From Heterohyrax brucei (lineage: Eukaryota; Chordata; Mammalia; Hyracoidea; Procaviidae): 64,000 nt of DNA. Where the stretch lies: the NCBI GenBank assembly GCA_028571685.1, contig CM053140.1, positions 20,503,501 through 20,567,500 on the forward strand, in the 5' to 3' direction. The notes under the pieces were generated by a model, which saw only the letters and a program-made list of their open reading frames with translations, was not told the DNA's origin and ran no database searches. The position numbers and the translations under genes are program-made. Of this stretch, positions 1 through 11,629 are shown piece by piece; position 1 is the stretch's first letter; the number at the start of each line of letters is the position of its first letter.

Positions 1-460
1 TCCTATATACTGTAAATCCTAAACTCTGCTGTGGATAATTGGGCAAGACTGGGTTGTGTTAAGAGGATCGGGGCAGGAATATAACAACCTTTAAGAAGGT
101 CACATCCTGACCCAACGTAAAGGGAATCTTCCCACAGTGTTGCCTACACCATGTGTTATCTTACAAGAGATAAAAAGAAAGGGAAGCAAACAGAGAGTCA
201 GTGACCTCATTCTCAAAGCAGTGCCAGGAGCAGGGCACATCTTTTGGACCTGAGGATTCTGCACTGAGATGCCTGCAGACCAAGAGACTGATGCATCACC
301 AGGACCTTTCTCCAGAGCCAACAGCAAGAGAGAGGCTTCCTCAAGACCTGAAGCCCTAAACTGCACTTCTAGTCTACCAGACTGTGAGAGAATAAGTTTC
401 ACTCTGTTGAGGCCACCTACTTGTGGTATTCTGTTACTGCAGCACTAGATGACTGAGACA
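1..460 (+). repeat. MaLR-type (ERVL-MaLR) LTR, 5' end cut by window edge or degraded
   Basis: The right end reads 'agcactagatgactgagaca', the 3' terminus shared by a family of about 0.5-kb LTRs elsewhere in the window (for example 62706-63206). The segment follows the family's order: gtaaaggga...ccc, then 'agagataaaaag', 'ccagagccaac', and a degenerate AATAAA-like 'gagaataagt'. No internal retroviral sequence follows, so it is a solo or fragmentary LTR. Directly to the right begins an antisense RTE. Family membership rests on shared order and ends, not on an alignment score. Confidence 0.7.
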
Positions 461-1276
461 GGTGCCATCGAGTCAGTGCTGACACACAGTAACCCTGTGT
501 ATGACAGAACAAAACAGCGCTGGGTCGTGTGCCGTCCTCGCAATCATAATTATGCCTCAGTGTTGCAGCCACTGTGTCAGTCCACCTCACTGAGGGTCTT
601 CCTCTTTTTTGCTGACTCTCTGCTTTACCAAGCATGATGTCCTTCTCCGGAAACACATCCCTCCTGATAACATGTCCAAAGCTTGTGAGATGCATACTGT
701 CACCATCTTTGCTTCCAAGGAGCATTCTGGTTGTACTTCTTCTAAGACAGATTTGTTCATTCTTTAGGCAGTCCATGTCATTCTTTGCCAGTGCCACAAT
801 TCAAAGGTATTGGTTCTTCTTCCATCTTCCTTATTCATCCTCCATGCTTACAAGATGACTGAAAGCACCATGGCTTGGATCACGCACACCTTAGTCTTCA
901 AGGTGACATCTTTGCTTTTCAACACTTAAAAGAGATCTTTTGCAGCAGATTGGCCCAATGCAGTGTATCTTTTGAATTCTTAACTGCCTCTTCCATGGAT
1001 GTTGATTGTGGATCCAAGTAAAACAAAACCTTTACAACTTCAGTTTCTTCTCTGTTTATCATGATGTTGCTTATTGGTCCGGTTGTGAGGATTCTTGTTT
1101 TCATTATGTTTCTTTATACTGAAGGCTGTGATCTGTGCTCTTCTTCACTTTCAGCAAGCAGGGTTGGGTCATCTGCATAACACAGGATGTTAATGAGTCT
1201 CCCTTCAATCTTGATGCCACATTATTTTTCACATAGTCCAGCTTCTAGAGTTATTGGCTCCGCAAGAGGCTGAATC

Positions 1277-1431
1277 CACCACTACCATCGAGTTGGGTCT
1301 GACTCATAGGAACCCTATAGGTCCGAGTAGAACTGCCACATAGAGTTTCCAAGGAGCACCTGGCAAATTTGAACTGCTGATCTTTTTGGTTAGCAATATA
1401 GTGCTTAACACACTACGCCACCAGGGTTTCC
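1277..1431 (-). repeat. AfroSINE, antisense, with 13-bp target duplication
   Basis: The minus strand carries the tRNA-derived head (complement of 'ccaccagggtttcc') and the conserved body 'catagagtttccaaggagcacctgg'-like in reverse. The flanks aagaggctgaatc (1264-1276) and aagagaccgaatc (1432-1444) are a 13-bp target duplication with two mismatches. The host is the antisense RTE. Confidence 0.9.
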
Positions 1432-2184
1432 AAGAGACCGAATCGCTTCGTAAAAGGATGCCTACCTTTCCTGACTTCATACCACTCAGTATCCACTTTT
1501 GTTGAAACAACTACCTCTTGATCTATGTATAGGTTCCTCTTAAGCACAATTAAGTGTTCAAAGTTCCCAATCTTTGCAATGTTACCCATGATTTGTTATG
1601 ATCCACACAGTCAGATGCCCTTGCATAGTTAATAAAACACAGGTAAACATCTTTCTAGCATTCTCTGCTTTTATACAGAATCCATCTGACATCACCAATG
1701 ATATCTTCTGTCCCACTGCATATTTTGAATCCAGCTTGAATTTCTGGCAGTTCCCTGTCAATACACAGCTGCAGCTGCTTCTGAAAGATCTTCAGCAAAA
1801 CTTTACTTGCGTGTGATCGTAATGATACCATTCAGTAACTTCGGCATTCAGTTAGATCACTTTTCTTGGAGCATAAATACGAACCTCTTCCAGTGGACTG
1901 GCCAGGGAGTTATCTTCCAAATTTCTTAACATAGATAAATTAAGACTCCGAACACTACATCTGTTTGTTGAAACATCTTAATTGGTGTTCTGTCAATTCC
2001 TGGAGCCCTGTTTCTCTTCGATGCCTTCAGTGCAGCTTGGATTTCTTCCTTCAGTACCAGTAATCTGATCACATGCTACCTCCTTAAATGGTTGATCATT
2101 GACCAGTTCTTTTTAAAATAGTGACTCTGTGTATTCCTTCTGTTTCAGTTATCTAGTGCCGCTTTAACAGAAATGCCACAAATA

Positions 2185-5100
2185 CAGAGAAACAACAGAC
2201 CTTTACAAAGAGAAATACAAGCCCTTACTACAAGAAACTAAGAGAGACTTAGAAAAATGGAAAAACCTACCCTGCTCATGGATAGGAAGACTTAACGTTG
2301 TGAAAATGTCTATTTTACCCAAAGCAATTTATTTATATAATGCAATCCCAATACAAGTTCCAGCGTTATTTTTTAATGAGATGGAGAAACAAATCACCAA
2401 TTTTGTTTGGAAAGGGAAGAAGCCCCGGATAAGTAAGGTACTACTAAAGAAGAAGAACACATTGGGAGGCCTCTCATTACCTGACTTTAGAACATACTAC
2501 ACTGCCACAGTGGTCAAAACAGCCTGGTACTGGTACAAGAACAGACAGATGGATCAATGGAACAGAATTGAGACCCCAGAGATGATACCATCTGATATTC
2601 AACAAAGGCCCTAAGACATTAAACTGGGATAAAAACAGTATCTTCAACAAATGGTGCTGGCAAAATTGGTTATCCATCTGCAATACACTGAATCAAGATC
2701 CATATCTTACACCTTACACAAAAACCAACTCCAACTGGATAAAAGACCTAAATATCAAACCTAAAACGATAAAGCTCATCCAAGAAAAGGTAGGAACAAC
2801 AATGGAAGTTTTAATACACAATGAGGACAGACTCCAAAATCTGTCAAGGAAACCACAATCAACAGAAGAGAAAATAGATAAATGGGAACTATTAATAATC
2901 AAACACTTTTGCTCATCCAAAGACTTTATTAATAGAATTAAAAGAACATCCACAGACATTTGGCAACTCTATGTCAGACCGATGCCTGATCTCCATAATC
3001 TATAAGATACTACAAAATATCACTAAGAAGAAGATAAACCATCCAATTAAGCAATGGGCAAAGGAGATGGACAGACATTTCACTAAAGAGGAGATCCAGG
3101 CAGCCAAAAAACACATGCGGACATGTTCACGATCTTTAGTTATTAAAGAAATTCAAATCAAGACAACAATGAGATACCATCTCACCCCAACAAGATTGGC
3201 CATGATCCAGAAAACACAAAACAACAAATGCTAGAAAGACTGGGGAGAAAGAGGAACCCTCCTACACTGTTGGTGGGGTTGCAAAATGGTCCAGCCTCTT
3301 TGGAAAGCAATCTGGCACTTCCTTAAAAAAATGGATATCGATATACCATTTGACCCATTAATTCCACTACTTGGAATATATCCTACAGAATCAAGGCCTT
3401 TCACAGCAACAGACACATGCACAGTCCACGATAGCAAAAAGATGGAATCAACCCAGATGCCCAACAATAGAAGAATGGATACGTAAACTATGGTACATAT
3501 ACTCAATGGAGCACTACGCAATGATAAAGAATAATGATGATTCCAGGAAACATCTCCTAACCTGGTTTCAACTGGAAGACATTATGTTGAGTGAATGTAG
3601 TCAGCGACAAAAGGACAAATGCTGTATGAGACCTCTACAATAAGATCTGCCGGGAGCCAGCCCCAACACTTTTCAGGGTCCCACACGGAGGGTGGGAAGG
3701 CGTCGGCGGGAAGTGAATAAAGAGAGACAGGAAAGACTTTTCTGGTTTAAGGCAGCCTGACCCAGAGAGCAAGAGATCTGTGTGTCGAGAGCTGTCCGTC
3801 TTTATTTTTTATAGGTAAGGTGACATAGTGTTTACCCTATTTTCTTCATAATATAAACTATTGGTTAACAAGAAACTGACCTAACATTATTGGCTAACAA
3901 GAAAGTGACCCCTCGTGGTCTTCTACTTCTAATTAATTGTCAAGGCCTTTTTGGATAATGGTTTGAACCAGGTGTTAAATGTCAGTGAAAATCAAGTTAT
4001 GCTTTGAACTTAATGACTCTATTCGTGCCTCAAGGTGAAAAGCACAGAAAGGTAGACTCCTCAAAAGCTCACCATTTGGCTGTCTCCATTTGTTTCTCTA
4101 AGTTTTTATTTATATCATCCTGTGTAGATAGTATCTGCCATTCTCTGATTAAGCCCAGCTGCACTAAGAAAGATGTCTCTTCAGTGTTATCAGTTTGCCA
4201 TACCAATTATAAAGAACCTAGAAGTTTATTTGTTCTTTCTGCAGCAGGGAGTGAAATGCTTGTGTAGTTTTAATGGCTGTGTGGAGAACTGTCCTTGGAA
4301 AGCCTTTCAAGGGTTAGCTTGTAAACCTGCGTATGTGGAGAAAAGGGAGGGGGGAATGCAATTAGGGGGAAGCCAGTGAGGCTGGGCAGGCCTCAGTGCT
4401 ATTAGGCATGCTGTATTGAAATCCATTCCTCTGATCTCCTTTTCCCAGAAGTTCCTGGTCAGATTGTCCCAATATAATCTCATAAACTGAGGGGTTGTGA
4501 AGCACCTCTTAGAAGGCATCCTTCTTAATCGTCATATTAGGAGGGGGTATCTTTTTAGGAAAATTTAATTAGGAAGCAAAATATTATCAGGGGTAATAGG
4601 CTAAAAAACATGTCACAGGTGAGATGCTTCAGCTTGTCATTTACAGAAGCTTGTGACTTTGTCTACAAGGGCCTTTCCGGATGGTGGGCCATCACAAAGA
4701 TCTCAAAAACAGACTTGTGTATAAAAGAAAAGACTCTTTGACAGCTGCAAGGGAGGGGAGGAAGGAAGGGTGAGGTGAGGAGGGTTTAGTTTAGATAGTT
4801 GCTAGAAATCTGGTTGGGAGAAAGTGGTGATAGCACACATTAGAAACAAGAACAACATTAAGTGGACTTCAGCATAACTTGAGTACTCCTTCCATCTTAA
4901 CCTAATATTGCAAGGATAGAGTAGCTGGGGCAGGGGGCAGGGGACCATGCTCTTAGGCGAAATCAAGGCCAATTGGCACAACTAGCGTTTTGCTAAGAGA
5001 GCTCTCTGCACCCCACATTGGTGAGTGGCATCTGGGGTCTTAAAAGCTGCCAAGCTGCCATCCGAGGACACAGCAAATAGTCCCAACTCAGCAGGAACAG

Positions 5101-5715
5101 ATGCTCACCAAGGACCAAAATGACATGCGGTAAAGACAACCTAGAAGACAGAGAGACCCACAAGAGTGGGTGACTTCATCGACTTGGGACCAGAAGAACT
5201 GGATGGTGCCCGGTCACCACCAGTGATAGCCACGATGGAACTCACTAGGTTGAGTCTCACTGGCAACACAAGAATAAAAAGGGGTGCATTCTGAGATCTC
5301 CACTAAAAGACCTCAACTGATGGTCCAGCAGTTTCGGGGTTCCCCTGGGAGCATGGCCCCTGGCCCTGATGCTGCCCTTGCCCATAAATCATAATGAAGG
5401 TCTTCTCTTCAGACACGAATGGATTGGACTTGGTGATGCAGAGTGACCATATATTGGATGGAATTTATGGTTCTATACATTTATAGGATATCATCCTGCT
5501 GACCTCCAGCTGGAGGAAGGAGAGTGAATGGAAAGGAGGGGAAAGGAGGCTGTTGGGAGGATGAGACATGTATGGAGCAGAGAGGAATAGTGTGCTGTCA
5601 CTGGACAGGGACAGCAGTGGAAGCTGCATATAGGTGGGCATGTAAATTTATACGGGAATGTACATTTTCACTCAGTCATGTTAAATAAAAAAATTAAATT
5701 AAATTAAAAAAAAAA
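2185..5715 (+). mobile_element. L1 retrotransposon, 5'-truncated, with a betaretroviral LTR inside
   Basis: L1 sequence occupies 2185-3647 and 4697-5715, ending in an A-rich tail. The 16-bp target duplication agaaatgccacaaata is present at 2169-2184 and 5716-5731. The frame at 2300-2614 is the C-terminal part of ORF2 ([20 protein letters not shown], then [12 protein letters not shown]). Later frames at 2971-3640 continue ORF2 with stops and shifts (FDPLIPLLGIYP). The 3' UTR includes the 'gcaacacaagaataaaaa' stretch shared with the L1 copies near 45.0-46.9 kb, 50.4 kb and 59 kb. The element is dead: it is truncated and full of stops. Confidence 0.92.
3648..4696 (-). repeat. Betaretrovirus-like (ERVK class) solo LTR, minus strand
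   Basis: The 1049-bp element is bounded by TG/CA: it starts 'tgccgggagccagcc' and ends 'gggccatcaca' on the plus strand. The 6-bp target duplication aagatc (3642-3647 and 4697-4702) is exact and fits class II retroviruses. On the minus strand a TATA-poor U3 is followed by AATAAA (complement of 3801-3806) and a U5-like tail ending near 3648. The host L1 reads through cleanly when this block is removed, as shown by the uninterrupted copy at 44900-44960. No internal viral sequence remains. Confidence 0.88.
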
Positions 5716-7757
5716 AGAAATGCCACAAATAGATGGCTTTAAAAAGAGAAATTTTATTTGTCACAGACCTGCAAGCTAGAAGTCCAAATTCAGGATGTCA
5801 GCTCTGGGGGAGGCTTTCTCTGCCGGCACTGGAGGAAGGTCCTTTTTGTCAGTCCTTCCTTGGACTGGAAGCTTTTGAGGCGCAAGGATCCCAGTCCTTT
5901 CCAAAGGATGCGCTCATCTATTTTTTGGCAGTAGGAGGTCCCCAAATCTCAGCTTGCTTCCCTTTCTTCTTAATATCTCAAGAGACTGCCTCAAGGCACA
6001 AAACAAACTTACACAGTGAGTCTTGCTCTACCAACACAACTGCCGCCCATCCACCCTCATTAACATCACAGAGGCAGGAATTCCAACATGTAGGAACATC
6101 ACACAATACTGGGAACTAGGGCCCCCCAAACTGCCACAGATTTTTTAGGGAACACAATTCAACCCATGACACCTTTCACCTCGTTCTGATGCTTCCTGAG
6201 TCATTTAGTATTTTCCCTGTGGAATCCTTCAGCATTGCAACTCAAGACTTCAGTATTTTCTTCAGTTCTTGCAGCTTGAGAAATACTGAGCATATTTTTG
6301 GCTTTAGGTTTTTTATCTCCAGGTCTTTGCACAGGGTGTTATACTTTTTCTTCTCAAGCTGTCCTTTGAAATCTTCTGTTCAATTCTTTTATTTCATTAT
6401 TTTTTCCTTTCGCTTTAGCTACTTGACATGTAAAAGCAAGTTTCAGAGTCTTCTGAAATCCATTTTGGCCTTTTCTTTCTTTCCTGTCTGTTTAATGACC
6501 TCTTGCTTTCTTCATGCCTAATGTCCCTGATGTCGTTCCACACCTTGTCTGGTCTTCAGTCATTGGTGTTCAATGTGTCAAACCTATCTTTAGACGATCT
6601 CTGAATTCAGATGGGATATGCTCAAGGTTATATTTGGCTCTTGTAGACTTTTTAAAATTTTCTTAGCTTCGACTTGAACTCGCATAAACCAATTAATAAC
6701 CTATTCCACAGTCAGCCCCCAGCCATGTTCTGACTAATAATATTGAGCTTTTCCATTGTCTCTTTCCACAGGTGTGATTGATTTGACTCCTATGTATCCT
6801 GTCTGACTAGGTCCATGTGTACCAGCCAAGCCAAGTGCCGTCAGTACAGTCACTGTATATGTTGGTGAAAAAAAGGTATTTGCAATGAGGAAGTCGTTGG
6901 TCTTGCCAAATCCTGTAATATGATCTCTGGCATTGTTTCTATCACCAAGGCCTTATTTTTCAATTAGGGTTCTTTCTTTGTTTCCAACTTTCACATTGTA
7001 ATCACCAGTAATTATTAGTACATCCTGATTCATGTTTGATCAATTTCAGACTGCAGAAGTCAGTAAAAATTGTCAGTTTCTTCATCTTTGGCCTAGTAGT
7101 TAGTGTGTAAATTTGAATAATATTAAGTGGGCTTCCTTGTTGGCATAGAAACATTATCCTATCACTGACAGTGGTGTACTTCAGGACAGATCCTGAAATG
7201 TTCTTTTCGATGATGAATGCAGTGCCATTCCTCTTCAAGCTGTCATTCACATCACAGCAGACCATACGATTGTTCCACTCAGAATGCCTAGTACCAGTCC
7301 ATTTCAGCTCACTAATGCCTAGGATATTGATATTTATGTGTCCTACTTCATTGTTAACAATTTCCAATTGTCCTAGACTCATACTTCATACAGTCCACAT
7401 TCTAATTATTAACAGATATTTCTAACTATATCTTCTCATTTTGAGCACATGACGGTCTCAGAACCTTGATTCCATCCACATCATTAGGGTTGACTTTAGT
7501 TCTAGGTAGCAACTCTTCCCCAGTCATCTTTTGAATACCTTCCAATCTGAGGAGCTTATTGTCTGGTACTATCTCAGACAAGGTTCCACTACTATTCACA
7601 AAGTTTTCACTAGCTGACATTTTTTTTCCAGAAGTAGATCACTAGGTCCTTCTTCCTAGTCTGTCTTAGCCTGGAAAGCTCAGCTGAAATCTGTTCACTA
7701 TGGGTGTCCCTGTTGGTGTTGAAATACCTGTGGCATAGCTTCCAGCATCATGGTAAC

Positions 7758-8222
7758 TGTTAGGCTGAAACCCAAGCCCCCTCCCCCAACCATTCCCGGA
7801 GCCACCTGAGTCAAAACATTTTATCTGCCAGCTATTCCTGAAATTCCATTCAAATGAGATGAGATGCCTGGAGCCAGACTAGCTATCACTTCTTTCCCAT
7901 AGGCTCAACTCCACCGAAATGAAACCCACTTATGTTAATTAAGTGACTTTAATTGTCCACAACCCCATAGGCTACCTGCCTCGGACACAGTTCTCATCTT
8001 CACGGGTGCTGTTTTCAGAGCTGTCCTCAATAAGGTCCGCCCGCCCCCTTTATAAGCCCCCAACCCCCAGCCAGTGGGCGGTTTTGCAGACTCCCACCCC
8101 CCGAGCTCTGTAAAGCTGCCCAGAATGCAAATAAATTTTTCCTTTTCTTTCTCCTCCTCTCTTGTTTTCCCTCTACATACTTTCGATTAAATGAAACACA
8201 TTGCATCCAAAAATCTCTAACA
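7758..8222 (+). repeat. Solo ERV LTR with 5-bp target duplication
   Basis: The element opens TGTTAGGCTG and closes CTCTAACA, flanked by gtaac at 7753-7757 and 8223-8227. A TATA-like 'tttataagcc' lies near 8050 and AATAAA at 8129-8134, in plus orientation. The host RTE is continuous when the LTR is removed ('ccagcatcatggtaac' to 'atgcaagcgccc'), as in the related fragment near 14980. The family is not identified; the length (465 bp) and 5-bp duplication fit several ERV classes. Confidence 0.82.
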
Positions 8223-8260
8223 GTAACATGCAAGCGCCCACAGTATGACCAACTGGCAGA

Positions 8261-9180
8261 TGCATAGGGGGGTTAGTAGTAGTAGATATTATTTATTGAA
8301 GACTTATTCTCTGTCAGATGTTAAACATTCTAGATGTATACTTTTAATTTATTATCCCAATAGCTCAAAATTAGTAAAGTCTTTTTTTGTCACTGTATTT
8401 AGTAAAAATGCAGATAAAAAATTTTTAACTAAAAAAAAAATAAACTGTTTCACATGCTTGGACATCTCTGTGACAACTAGCAAAAGACATGGCTGTATCC
8501 ACGGGCTCAACAATATCATCAGAACTCCTTTCTATCTGTTCTACTTTGCTGTAAGTTGCTTCGTCCTTAGACTGTCCTCATGTGATTATGAAGTGAATGC
8601 CATCAACTCCGTGCTTACATCCTACCAAGGTAAAGACCCTAGAAAGACTCCCCCAGCAACTCAGCAGAAGTCCCAGAATAGATTCTGATTGGTCTTGTGC
8701 AGGTCACATGCTCACAGCTGAAGCAATCACTATGGCCAGGGTTGTACATGGGTCATCCACCTACCCTTACAGTAGGAAATGAGGTCAGCTTTAATTAGAA
8801 TTATTTGGACTAAACTTAAGGAGGGGGAACTCCTCAGAGGAAAATCACAATGTCATTACCAAAAGAAAAAAGAAAAGATGAAAAAAAAACAAGGAGATAG
8901 TCTCCCACACCGTATAGATACTCTCACACACTCAGTTTCACATAAGAGGAAACTGAGAACTGAGGCTAAAGGAGGTAAAGTGACCGACCAAAAAAAAAAA
9001 AAAAAACAACTCATGGCTGTTATGTGGCAGAGATAGAATTTAGACTCTAAGACACTATGCTATTCAGACTTCTTGACAACACAACCTTAGTTGATGGTGT
9101 ATTATGGAATTTGAGACTGCTTCATGGCCAACTTGCCTCACTGCCCTTTATCATAGGAAAAATTATGAGGCTGATGAATA
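8261..9180. repeat. Mostly unassigned DNA with MIR-like fragments
   Basis: Around 8925-9068 the order 'gaggaaactgagaactgaggc', 'gtaaagtgaccgacc', 'gtggcagagatagaatttagac' matches a plus-strand MIR core and tail, interrupted by an A-run at 8991-9006. Around 8285-8360 a MIR/L2-like piece ('tattgaagactta...') is weaker. The rest shows no gene signature; the open frames are short and lack recognisable domains. Confidence 0.6.
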
Positions 9181-9184
9181 TGAG

Positions 9185-9540
9185 GACTGCCAGTTAAGTT
9201 CATGAACTCCTCTTAGAAAAGGTACTACATACCCCATAGCTGAATATCACTACAATCACCTTCAAAGTACTCCCTTCGAGAAGCTATGCACCAAAGCCAG
9301 CACCTAGTCCACCTTTTAAAGCAATTTTGGAACTCTTTTTCTAGAATGGCCATCAGAGCTGTCGTCACATTACACTTAATATCCTGAATGCCATAAAAAT
9401 GTCTTCCTTTCAATATTTTCTTTATCTTCAGGTAAAGAAAAAAGTCACTGGGGTCCACATCAAGTGAAAAGGGAGGGTGTTCCCGTACATTTATTGGTTT
9501 ACCAGCTAAAAACTCCCTCACAGACAGCTGCTGGGGAGAG
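9185..9540 (-). mobile_element. mariner transposon 3' end, antisense, transposase C-terminus
   Basis: The minus-strand frame at 9225-9540 carries the end of a mariner transposase: a degraded SLDVDPSDFF motif, where the third catalytic aspartate of the DD34D triad would lie, then KGRHFYGIQDIKCNV, ILEKEFQNCF and REYFEGD. A terminal-repeat-like 'gttaagttcatgaac' is at about 9191. The N-terminal half is missing because an LTR begins at 9541. The copy is inactive. Confidence 0.85.
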
Positions 9541-10037
9541 TGTGGCCTGAAACAGAGGCAGAGACCCACCAGTCCAAGGGTCCAGTGAAGTTTATTTGAA
9601 GAGAAGGAAAGTAGAGTCTGAGCCGAAAGTGGCTCAGCCTACCTTTCCCCAACAGGGCAAGTTTTTTGTAGTTTTAAAGTTTCATTGATGTTATGTGGGG
9701 TGAGGACGTTTATGGTTTGAAAAGGAAAGAAAGAGGAGCAGCAAGAAATTCTGTTTAGGGGGTTCATGGTCTGAATAAGGAAGAAGTGTTGATTAGGAGT
9801 GGAAGCGATGAGATTTGTTTACAGTCAAAATTTTGATAAGGGAAGAGCTTTCATTTAGGAGGGTGAGGAAAACAGACATAAAGTTATTTATGGCTTTATA
9901 GTTATACCAGGTGGGGCATACCAGGCTGTTTTCCCTCCTCTCTGTTGGGCATGCATACCAGGCTGTTTTCAGCTAATGGCAAGGTCTGATCATTGGCTAA
10001 GATGACCTCCCTGAATTTCAGGGACAAAGTTCCCTCA
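9541..10037 (-). repeat. Solo ERV LTR, minus strand, between two mariner arms
   Basis: The plus strand starts TGTGGCCTGAAACAG and ends GTTCCCTCA. On the minus strand it opens TGAGGGAAC and carries AATAAA (complement of 9591-9596) followed by an R/U5-like stretch. Flanks agag and agaa form at best an imperfect 4-bp duplication. The class is unassigned, with ERV1 more likely from the short duplication. An internal near-repeat of 'cataccaggctgttttc' occurs at 9927 and 9953. Confidence 0.65.
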
Positions 10038-10260
10038 AGAACCATACAATTAAGTTTGCAAACTTGGTACCTTGCCACGATTTGTAAACTCACTATCAAC
10101 GGCCATTCCACGAAAAGAGTTCCAAAATTGCTTTGAAGGCTGGACTAGGCCCTGGCACTGGTGCATAGCTTCCTAAAGGGAGTACGTCAAAGGTGACCAT
10201 AGTGATATTCAGCAATAAGATATGTGGCACTTAGGACAATTAAGTTCGTGGACTTTAGTA
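10038..10260 (+). mobile_element. mariner fragment, sense, internally deleted
   Basis: From 10102 the plus strand repeats the inverted complement of 9190-9360: 'gccattccacgaaaagagttccaaaattgctttgaagg' and onward to a terminal 'aattaagttcgtggac' near 10239. A second terminal-like 'caattaagtttgcaaactt' lies at about 10047. This is the same family as 9185-9540 in opposite orientation, with the bulk of the transposase missing. Confidence 0.75.
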
Positions 10261-10441
10261 GTCAGCCCTCGTTTTTATGCCCTTTTTTCTGTAATCTTGA
10301 TCAAAATTATAAAAACAAAACTCCCTAGCAAACCAAATCCAAGAAGTGATCGTTCCATACTGGGTTAGTGGTCCGTTTTGTACAACAACATCATCAGCGA
10401 CAGACTGGGGATGTGATTTGCCCCTGACTGTAGTACTAATA

Positions 10442-10594
10442 GAAACCCTGGTGGTGTAGTGGGTCAGCACTTCAGCTGCTAACCAAAAAGATTAGTTCAA
10501 AGCCATGAGGCTGTCTTTGGAAACCCCATGGGACAGTTCTACACTGTTTTATAGGGTCGTTATGAGTTAGAATTGACCTGACAGCAATGGGTAT
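10442..10594 (+). repeat. AfroSINE, sense
   Basis: Head 'aaaccctggtggtgtagtgg', box-B-like 'agttcaaagcc', and body 'ggaaaccccatgggacagttctacactg...gagttagaattgacctgac'. A full-length but diverged copy. Confidence 0.88.
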
Positions 10595-11369
10595 AATATT
10601 AAAATGAAACAAGATTTCCCAAGCATTTGAAGGTTCCTTAATCATGACTGTTTTATCTATAAATGCATCAAAACATTTTGATCTCATCATCTTTGTCTTC
10701 ATTTTTCTAGACTGTGTCCTTACCAACCTCCTCCAATCTCCATTAGCATGCATGTAGAAGGCCTGAACATCACTTTTTCAGATTGAATTTCATCCTCCCA
10801 AAATATGTGCTGTCAGCCCTAATTTCTATGCTTGTGTTTGTAATCCCATCTGGGCAGGGGTTGTCTCTGTTATGTGAAACAGGCAGGATTAGCATAGGGT
10901 ATGTCTTGAGTCAATATCTTTAGGAGTATAAAAGAGATTGAACTAGCAAGCAGAGAACAGAGCAGAGATACAAGTCACAGGAAGATTGCCCTTGAGCAGA
11001 AACTCAGAATGATAGCATCAGTACATCCTGAAAGAGCCTAGTTTACGTAAAGTTTGCTGAGCTTAAAACTTTCAGAACATCAACCACAAAAGCCCAAGTG
11101 TCAAATATTAACACCTGCACAAGAACTCTGAGCCAGAAGTTTCGAAAAAGGGCTCCTTCATGTAGAAAAAAATCACTCCCTTAAGCAGAATGAGACTTAA
11201 CAGGCTAATAAGACACGCTAATTTTAGCAGATGAATTCTGAGGACTGCCTTCCTCTCCAGCCTCAGCTTGTATACAAACTCAGAATAGATTTCTCTCTGT
11301 TCCTCACCCTGGTGTTGTATTTCTTGGCAAAAGTCACACCGGGCCTGAACCCAGAATTTGAGTTGGATA

Positions 11370-11570
11370 TGAAGAAGAGTGGTAAAGGAGAGGGTCAGTG
11401 AAAAAGAGGAAGACCCTCCGGGAGATGGCTTGACACAGTGGCTGCAACAATGGGCTTAAGCATAAAAAACGACTGTGGGCCTGGTGCCAGAAGGGGCAGT
11501 GTTTCATTCTGTTGTTCACAGGGCCACTGTGAATCACAGCTGACTCTTCCCTATGAGTCAGAACCCACTC
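11370..11570 (+). mobile_element. RTE 3' end fragment, sense
   Basis: 'gagggtcagtgaaaaagagg', 'gcagtgtttcattctgttgt' and 'cacagggccactgtgaatc' match the 3' end seen in other sense RTE copies (16040-16190, 54558-54715). Confidence 0.78.
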
Positions 11571-11629
11571 AAAAACGTCCAGATCCTGAAACTAATTAGA
11601 CTCCGAGTGACTTGATTCTGGTTCCGAGA

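Larger units (their letters stand above)
2141..6171 (-). repeat. MaLR-type solo LTR, antisense, interrupted by an L1
   Basis: LTR sequence occupies 2141-2184 and 5716-6171. It starts 'tgtttcagttatctagtgcc' and ends 'caacccatgaca', matching the reverse complement of the LTR at 62706-63206. The flanking target duplication is about 5 bp (ccttc at 2136-2140, ccttt at 6172-6176). The interruption at 2185-5715 is an L1 with its own duplication. The host RTE resumes at 6172 exactly where the intact copy at about 62330 predicts. Confidence 0.82.
461..8260 (-). mobile_element. RTE-clade LINE, antisense, split by five later insertions
   Basis: The 3' end lies at 461 ('ggtgccatcgagtcagtgctga...') and the 5' region near 8260. 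RTE sequence occupies 461-1263, 1432-2140, 6172-7757 and 8223-8260. The minus-strand open frame at 7002-7382 reads as an AP-endonuclease N-terminal domain (ILGISELKWTG, RNGTAFI), characteristic of RTE ORF2. Reverse-transcriptase-derived sequence follows towards 500. Stops and frameshifts are numerous, so the element is dead. The interruptions are an AfroSINE (1277-1431), a MaLR-type LTR (2141-6171, itself containing an L1 and a betaretroviral LTR) and a solo LTR (7758-8222). Comparison with the uninterrupted copy at 60222-62705 confirms continuity across the gaps. Confidence 0.88.

Noticed and set aside
5733..6119. 128-codon plus-strand frame
   Set aside because: It lies in a MaLR-type LTR read against its own orientation.
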